Origin: Spirosoma montaniterrae
GTDB lineage: Bacteria > Bacteroidota > Bacteroidia > Cytophagales > Spirosomataceae
Assembly (NCBI RefSeq): GCF_001988955.1
Contig: NZ_CP014263.1
Coordinates: 2,356,001-2,420,000, forward strand
DNA: 64,000 bases
Direction: 5' to 3'
The number at the start of each line of letters is the position of its first letter. Within the stretch, counting starts at the first letter, position 1. This document shows, piece after piece, positions 59,850 through 64,000 of this stretch. A program made the translations under genes and the position numbers. Below the pieces are notes generated by a model, which did not search any database, was not told where the DNA came from, and saw nothing but the letters and a program-made list of their open reading frames with translations.

Positions 59850-60662
59850 CTACTTACGCTTGCTGGCGGTAGGTAACTCAAACCGCTGCACCAAACCGGC
59901 CATCACCTCTACCGAGTCGCCGGGTTCGAGCCGGATGGGTTTGTGTTGTTTCAACAACAGATTTGCCTGACCTGATTTCAGGCAGACGTGCGTACATTCC
60001 GGGCGTTGCCGCACCCGAAAGGCTGTACCAACGGCTTCAATAGTAAGGTCGGGCGTATGCACGCGAAACAGCCGAGCCGATGCTGTGTCGTTGCGATGTT
60101 TTACGGAGAAGTCGGCGGTGCCTTCGAGCCACACGGCTCTCGGCGTTTCGTCGCCCCACTGCCGGGCGTAGCGCATTGAACTGTTGCCGTAGAGTGTCAC
60201 CTGCGAATTGTCGGGTAATCGCAGGTTGCGGGTTTGGCCCGTGGCCGTGCTAACGGTTCGCACCGATTGGTCGGGTCCAAATTGCATCCAGAACGCCCAG
60301 CCAATGAGTGAAACAACCCCTACCGTAGCCGCTACGGTTCGCAGGAAGTACCACCAGCCAATAAACCGGCGCAGGTCAGGCTGAAGTGGGCGGATGTCTT
60401 CCAGCCCCTGTAACGATTCGCGAATACGCCCCCACACGGTCGATGACTCATGCAAAGAAAGGTCTGTTACCGTCGATTGGGAAGCTGTTAGAATCAGTTG
60501 GCGGGCCAGATCGACCGTTTCGGCACGACCGGGATTGTTATGAAGCCACATTTGCCAGTACGCCGATACCTCTTCATCGTCAGGATGCTGAATCCATCGG
60601 ACAAACAGGTCGTCGAGGGCTAATTCCTCGACCGAGTAGTTCGCGTAGGGCTTTTGGGGCAC
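59850..60662 (-). CDS. FecR-family anti-sigma protein, short form
   Basis: A 270-residue protein with one transmembrane segment (WWYFLRTVAATVGVVSLIGWAFW, residues 106-128). The cytoplasmic N-terminus (DDLFVRWIQHPDDEEVSAYWQMWLHNNPGRAE) is the sigma-binding DUF4880-like region. The periplasmic FecR domain has RNLRLPDNSQVTLYGNSSMRYAR, EGTADFSV and VGTAFRVRQRPE. The usual C-terminal DUF4974 domain is missing: family members are 320-390 residues. No sigma factor or SusC-like receptor gene lies near, which is unusual. It is upstream of the sugar operon on the same strand. Confidence 0.87.
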   Translation of the reverse strand: MPQKPYANYSVEELALDDLFVRWIQHPDDEEVSAYWQMWLHNNPGRAETVDLARQLILTASQSTVTDLSLHESSTVWGRIRESLQGLEDIRPLQPDLRRFIGWWYFLRTVAATVGVVSLIGWAFWMQFGPDQSVRTVSTATGQTRNLRLPDNSQVTLYGNSSMRYARQWGDETPRAVWLEGTADFSVKHRNDTASARLFRVHTPDLTIEAVGTAFRVRQRPECTHVCLKSGQANLLLKQHKPIRLEPGDSVEVMAGLVQRFELPTASKRK

Positions 60663-60829
60663 GGTTTAGGTGTGTTGGAATCTCAGCGTCAAAAACCCGA
60701 AAACAACGGGTTCTACTTATTCTACCGGTAGTCACATAAGCCAATAACAATGGTTTTTTGGGCTGCATACGCATCGATTATGCCTTTTCAGCCGTTTATG
60801 TCCACATTTTCAGCCATGTAGAATGTTAG

Positions 60830-61489
60830 TCAGCGGGCTTCCGGCACTGGAAACGTCATCCGAAAATTTTCGACCGACAACACCGCCAACGGTTTGATCT
60901 GGCTCAAATCCGGAAAAAATCGTATGTCGGTTTCTACTCCCGACAGTGTCGATAGCCGGGCCGCACCCGACGCCGATGGTCGCGTTAGCAACAGGCCCGG
61001 CGGCTCATAACCGGGCCGGTCGAGCCGCTCCTGCATGACCCGGAAGCCGGGCATCAGTTTGGTGGTAATCGGAAAACGTGGCCCCCAGGGTTTGGCCCGC
61101 AGGCTCAAAAACGACTGTCCGTTCTGGCTCACCGTTATGGAGCGGCTCCCGTCGGCATTAGTCTCGAACGAAAAATCGGCAAATTCTTTCGGAATGCCCC
61201 AGTTCTGGCGTCCGTTCCAGACGCTGTCTTCGCTCGACACGTAGATTTTTGAGATCGAAAAGCTGGTGGTATCGCCAAACCGGAACAGGCCGGGAATAAA
61301 CAGCAGTTCGCGATACGGCCCCACCGCCGAGGTTTTATAGTCGACCAGCATAACCGTTCCGATCCAGCCCCGGTAAGCGGTCTGCTGATATGGAGCCAGA
61401 AACCCCTGCGCCCGCACAAACGGTTCAGGAAAATGCGCGATCAGAATCAGGCCATCGCCGGTTAGAGTCCAGGGTGGAGGAGCAATCAT
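60830..61489 (-). CDS. Acetoacetate decarboxylase-like protein
   Basis: A 219-residue protein with the acetoacetate decarboxylase (ADC) fold. FRFGDTTSFSISKIYVSSEDSVWNGRQNWGIPKEFADFSFE contains the ADC-like segment with R-x-x-W/Y-G-x-P-K, in which the family catalytic lysine region is preserved as WGIPKE; VGPYRELLFIPGLF precedes it. Many relatives are not decarboxylases, so the reaction is open. It lacks a signal peptide. It is on the same strand as the FecR gene but 167 bases upstream of it. Confidence 0.75.
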   Translation of the reverse strand: MIAPPPWTLTGDGLILIAHFPEPFVRAQGFLAPYQQTAYRGWIGTVMLVDYKTSAVGPYRELLFIPGLFRFGDTTSFSISKIYVSSEDSVWNGRQNWGIPKEFADFSFETNADGSRSITVSQNGQSFLSLRAKPWGPRFPITTKLMPGFRVMQERLDRPGYEPPGLLLTRPSASGAARLSTLSGVETDIRFFPDLSQIKPLAVLSVENFRMTFPVPEAR

Positions 61490-61598
61490 TTTCAGTAAAC
61501 AGATAGCCGTTAGTAGGCAGTAAAGACGGGTATTGGCGCGGATTACTATAACCGAGGGGTGGGCAGACGGGTTATGTGTATGTCAACGTTAGTCAGGC

Positions 61599-62369
61599 AT
61601 GATGAGAATAGGGTTCGTTTGTTGGATAGTTTTGGCATGGATGTCAATCGGCAGACCGGTTTGGGCGCAACAGACCGCCCGGCTTATGGTTTCGCCCGAC
61701 TCTACTCCGGCCCAACGCCCTACCTCACTGACATTTTCGGCCCAGACCGACCAGCGATTTTTCTATTTTAACGACACCCGCAACAGCGACGACAGACGTG
61801 TACCCGTTAATGTTTGGGGTGTTCAGGCCGGTTTTCTATTTCCGCTGAAACGTCCCCGCCCCGGCCTCACCAACGGACGACCGGTGGGTTTTCGGGCGGG
61901 CGTCGGTTTTTTCTTCACCAACCAAACCATCGATCAGCCCGGTCTGCTGCCCAACACGTCGGAGTCGATTACGCGCCGATTACGTTATGCCACGCTGAAT
62001 TATGAGCCGTTTGTGTTCCGCCACAAAACGTTTGAAGTGAGTTTGCCGCTCGAAATTGGCTACGGCTGGTCGCGCTACGAACACACGCACGAACGCCCCA
62101 ACGAACCCGAACTGGCGAAGGGCCATTTCATTCCGGCGGGCGTGGGCGTCGGGCTGTCGTATATGTTTCCGCATCCGCGCTGGTTTCGGCCTTTGCGCTG
62201 GTTTGGCGTCAATTTTCTGGCGGGCCATCGCTTCACGCTCAAACGCGACATTCCGGCCAGCCAGATCAATTACAACGGCTGGTACATGTCAGTAGGCCCG
62301 GCGTTTTTTCTGGAAAACTTCACCGCCGATTACAAACGCTGGCGGCAGAAACGGAAGAAGAAGGAGTGA
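61599..62369 (+). CDS. Secreted outer-membrane beta-barrel candidate
   Basis: A 256-residue protein with a signal peptide (RIGFVCWIVLAWMSIGRPVWAQ, residues 3-24). The body has alternating hydrophobic and aromatic stretches, such as VPVNVWGVQAGFLFPL, GFRAGVGFFFTN, EVSLPLEIGYGWSRYE, AGVGVGLSYMF and FGVNFLAGHRFTL, typical of transmembrane beta strands, and a basic tail YKRWRQKRKKKE. I recognise no named family. ATG 61599 or the next codon can serve as start. It faces the HaeII-like endonuclease gene, convergent. Confidence 0.72.
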   Translation: MMRIGFVCWIVLAWMSIGRPVWAQQTARLMVSPDSTPAQRPTSLTFSAQTDQRFFYFNDTRNSDDRRVPVNVWGVQAGFLFPLKRPRPGLTNGRPVGFRAGVGFFFTNQTIDQPGLLPNTSESITRRLRYATLNYEPFVFRHKTFEVSLPLEIGYGWSRYEHTHERPNEPELAKGHFIPAGVGVGLSYMFPHPRWFRPLRWFGVNFLAGHRFTLKRDIPASQINYNGWYMSVGPAFFLENFTADYKRWRQKRKKKE

Positions 62370-62402
62370 GGGTAATTACCAGAAATCTGCCTACACGAGT
62401 GC

Positions 62403-63461
62403 TTAAACCCAAGCGTCGTCTGTTAGCAGGTTGTAATTCCGCCCTTCATAAAACTGTGTAAACTCAGCGTTATTTGACGCCGGAAACTCGGCTATTATCT
62501 GTTCTTTGAGCGTCAGTAACATCTTGTCACCGATTTCCTGACCAAATTTGCCCCTCAATGCTCGTTCGTACCAGATTTCAAGATCATTTTCGGTAATGAT
62601 ACTTTGAATACGGGCTTTCCATCCTATCTGATTGAGAAGCGACACAATCAACGCTTTCTCTCCTGCTTTGCATACAATTACAATACGGTCCGCCGTGACA
62701 GAACCCACAATATTTTCTGCCAACTCAGGGGTCAATGACAAGTGTTTTATTTGTATTGCCATTCCAAAGTTGGCATACATATCAAGGCCACGGTCAGCCG
62801 CATTTGTAACGCCAACCCGGTAGATTCGGGCAGGAGTGTGCAACAGCCTGTTGTCTGATGACAAACCAACAACCATTTTAGTGAAGTCTTCAAACTCCGC
62901 CAAAACATCAGCTTTCTCCTCGTTGATGCTAATAGTTACCGACACTTCCAACGCTTCGACAAGAACCGAAAAAAGAGAATAAACAACCACTTCGTAAATT
63001 TTGTCGATGCTTCGCCGTAAGCCGGGGTTGTGCCAAAACAGATTGATAAACTCGAGTATGCTGAATGTACCGCGATCATTTTCGTCGCTGTATTGCAAAG
63101 CAGATGACATTTGCGAAAAGCGGTCTGTAAAACGCCGATAAATATACGCTTCGACAATCCCCCCTTTAGCTGCGTTTTCCGCGCCTAAAACAGACAAAAC
63201 GTGGGGTGGGATGGCATTTTCGTTAAAAATATCATCCTGATAACGGGCTGATGAGGTACTACTGCGGCCTACAAATCTGTTTGTAATCGCATCGCGCCAT
63301 GCTTTCGACCCATTACGATAACTATTGAGGTTTTGTAGATCGATGTCTTTATGTACCCTATCGCGATGTAGTATTTCTGCTATCTGAATCGGTTTGTACA
63401 AATGAACGCGACTTTTTTTGATTAGACTGTCAAGCGCGGCTTTGGCTTCTGCGATGTTCAT
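62403..63461 (-). CDS. Type II restriction endonuclease, HaeII family
   Basis: A 352-residue protein that matches the HaeII-family pattern as I know it: an N-terminal DNA-binding part with VHLYKPIQIAEILHRDRVHKDIDLQNLNSYR, GRSSTSSARYQDDIFNENAIPPHVL, GIVEAYIYRRF, then a nuclease core with NAADRGLDMYANFGMAIQIKHLSL (D followed by Q-x-K, a PD-(D/E)xK-type site with Gln) and TADRIVIVCKAGEKALIVSLLNQIGWKARIQ. The family enzyme HaeII cuts RGCGCY; the specificity here is predicted only. The ATG overlaps the methyltransferase stop by 4 bases, so the pair is one operon. Confidence 0.78.
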   Translation of the reverse strand: MNIAEAKAALDSLIKKSRVHLYKPIQIAEILHRDRVHKDIDLQNLNSYRNGSKAWRDAITNRFVGRSSTSSARYQDDIFNENAIPPHVLSVLGAENAAKGGIVEAYIYRRFTDRFSQMSSALQYSDENDRGTFSILEFINLFWHNPGLRRSIDKIYEVVVYSLFSVLVEALEVSVTISINEEKADVLAEFEDFTKMVVGLSSDNRLLHTPARIYRVGVTNAADRGLDMYANFGMAIQIKHLSLTPELAENIVGSVTADRIVIVCKAGEKALIVSLLNQIGWKARIQSIITENDLEIWYERALRGKFGQEIGDKMLLTLKEQIIAEFPASNNAEFTQFYEGRNYNLLTDDAWV

Positions 63462-64000
63462 GCGTCGATTACCTCCAATAAGTTTAGCTGTTTATATTGG
63501 GCAGTCCGTTTTTTCAGTTTCCTATTCTTAATAGCTGCCATCATTTGACCGGCTACCGCTTCCATAACCGGAACGGCTACGCTATTTCCGGTCAGCTTTC
63601 TCATTGCCTGATAACCGACGACAATTTTAAACGTCTCTGGAAACCCCTGCAATCGTAGCATTTCCCTTGATGTAAGGCGCCTTTTTCCATTCACAAGCAA
63701 GTAATTGTATGATGCTCCTGCACGCAACGCACACGAGTACGGCAAAGCCGATATGTTACCTCCTTTGTTTTCATGCCAAATAGATGGCGTTATGAACGTT
63801 TTTCTTACTTTCTCGAATCGACTATTTGCTATTTTTTCAGACGCAAAGTAGGAGGTATCTACAGTTTCATCCGGCTCCAAAACAGACGAAAGCGGCTTGT
63901 AATACCCTAATGGCTTAGGGAATGTAAACTCTAAATCGTCTTTAAATCCGACAATGATAGTACGTTCTCGTTTCTGTGGAACGCCAAAATCAAGAGCGTT
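63458..64000 (-). CDS. DNA (cytosine-5) methyltransferase, C-terminal part (runs off window)
   Basis: The frame is open from base 64000 down to the stop at 63458, so the gene starts beyond the window; about 180 residues are visible. NALDFGVPQKRERTIIVGFKDD is motif VIII (Q-x-R-x-R), LTSREMLRLQGFPETF motif IX, and YQAMRKLTGNSVAVPVMEAVAGQM motif X. The product methylates cytosine at C5, most likely in the site recognised by the neighbouring HaeII-like nuclease, protecting the host. Both are usual companions in a type II system. Confidence 0.9.
   Translation of the reverse strand, partial: NALDFGVPQKRERTIIVGFKDDLEFTFPKPLGYYKPLSSVLEPDETVDTSYFASEKIANSRFEKVRKTFITPSIWHENKGGNISALPYSCALRAGASYNYLLVNGKRRLTSREMLRLQGFPETFKIVVGYQAMRKLTGNSVAVPVMEAVAGQMMAAIKNRKLKKRTAQYKQLNLLEVIDA

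Overview
The window looks like chromosomal DNA of a Bacteroidetes bacterium, most likely order Cytophagales and near Spirosoma; the genus is an inference. Support comes from a type IX secretion (T9SS) sorting domain, FecR, GH97, DUF1080, DUF2851, DUF5672 and DUF6807 families, many lipoproteins, promoter-like TAnnTTTG boxes and few Shine-Dalgarno sequences outside the insertion sequence. No rRNA, tRNA or CRISPR array was seen, and no stretch over 300 bases lacks a gene.

Region 1 (1-19.3 kb) is a surface or exopolysaccharide locus. It holds eleven glycosyltransferases (GT2, GT4, GT9 and a GT8-like paralogous pair; the first is cut by the window edge) and a DUF5672 protein. With them are an SDR sugar-nucleotide enzyme, an O-antigen ligase/polymerase-like membrane protein, a polysaccharide deacetylase, a formyltransferase, a WcaF-type acetyltransferase and a WecA/MraY-type lipid-carrier transferase. 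A T9SS-exported acetylesterase lies among them on the opposite strand. Many genes overlap by 4 bases, as expected for co-translated operons.

Region 2 (19.3-47.3 kb) is a mix of housekeeping and accessory genes: a ClC channel with an ABC-F ATPase, DUF2461, S10 peptidase, MocR regulator, GH97 glucosidase, GNAT proteins, universal stress proteins, SPFH protein, serine hydrolases, DNA polymerase I, two fasciclin lipoproteins, a sterol-desaturase-like protein, a thioesterase, a methyltransferase and a GT87-like protein. Its most unusual trait is a set of 60-140 bp palindromic elements of several families between genes. They touch or enter coding ends, bracket two single genes on both sides, and one lies in the linker of polA, where the reading frame is broken into two ORFs overlapping at GTGA.

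Region 3 (47.3-62.4 kb) holds secreted and lipoprotein genes (LEA-like, DUF6807, one unrecognised), a DJ-1/PfpI protein, rfbC, pyrF, DUF2851, a complete IS4-family element, a three-gene secreted sugar-oxidation operon (sugar isomerase-like, DUF1080, Gfo/Idh/MocA), a short lone FecR, an acetoacetate-decarboxylase-like protein and an outer-membrane protein candidate.

Region 4 (62.4-64 kb) is a type II restriction-modification pair: a HaeII-like endonuclease and the end of a cytosine-5 methyltransferase that runs off the window.
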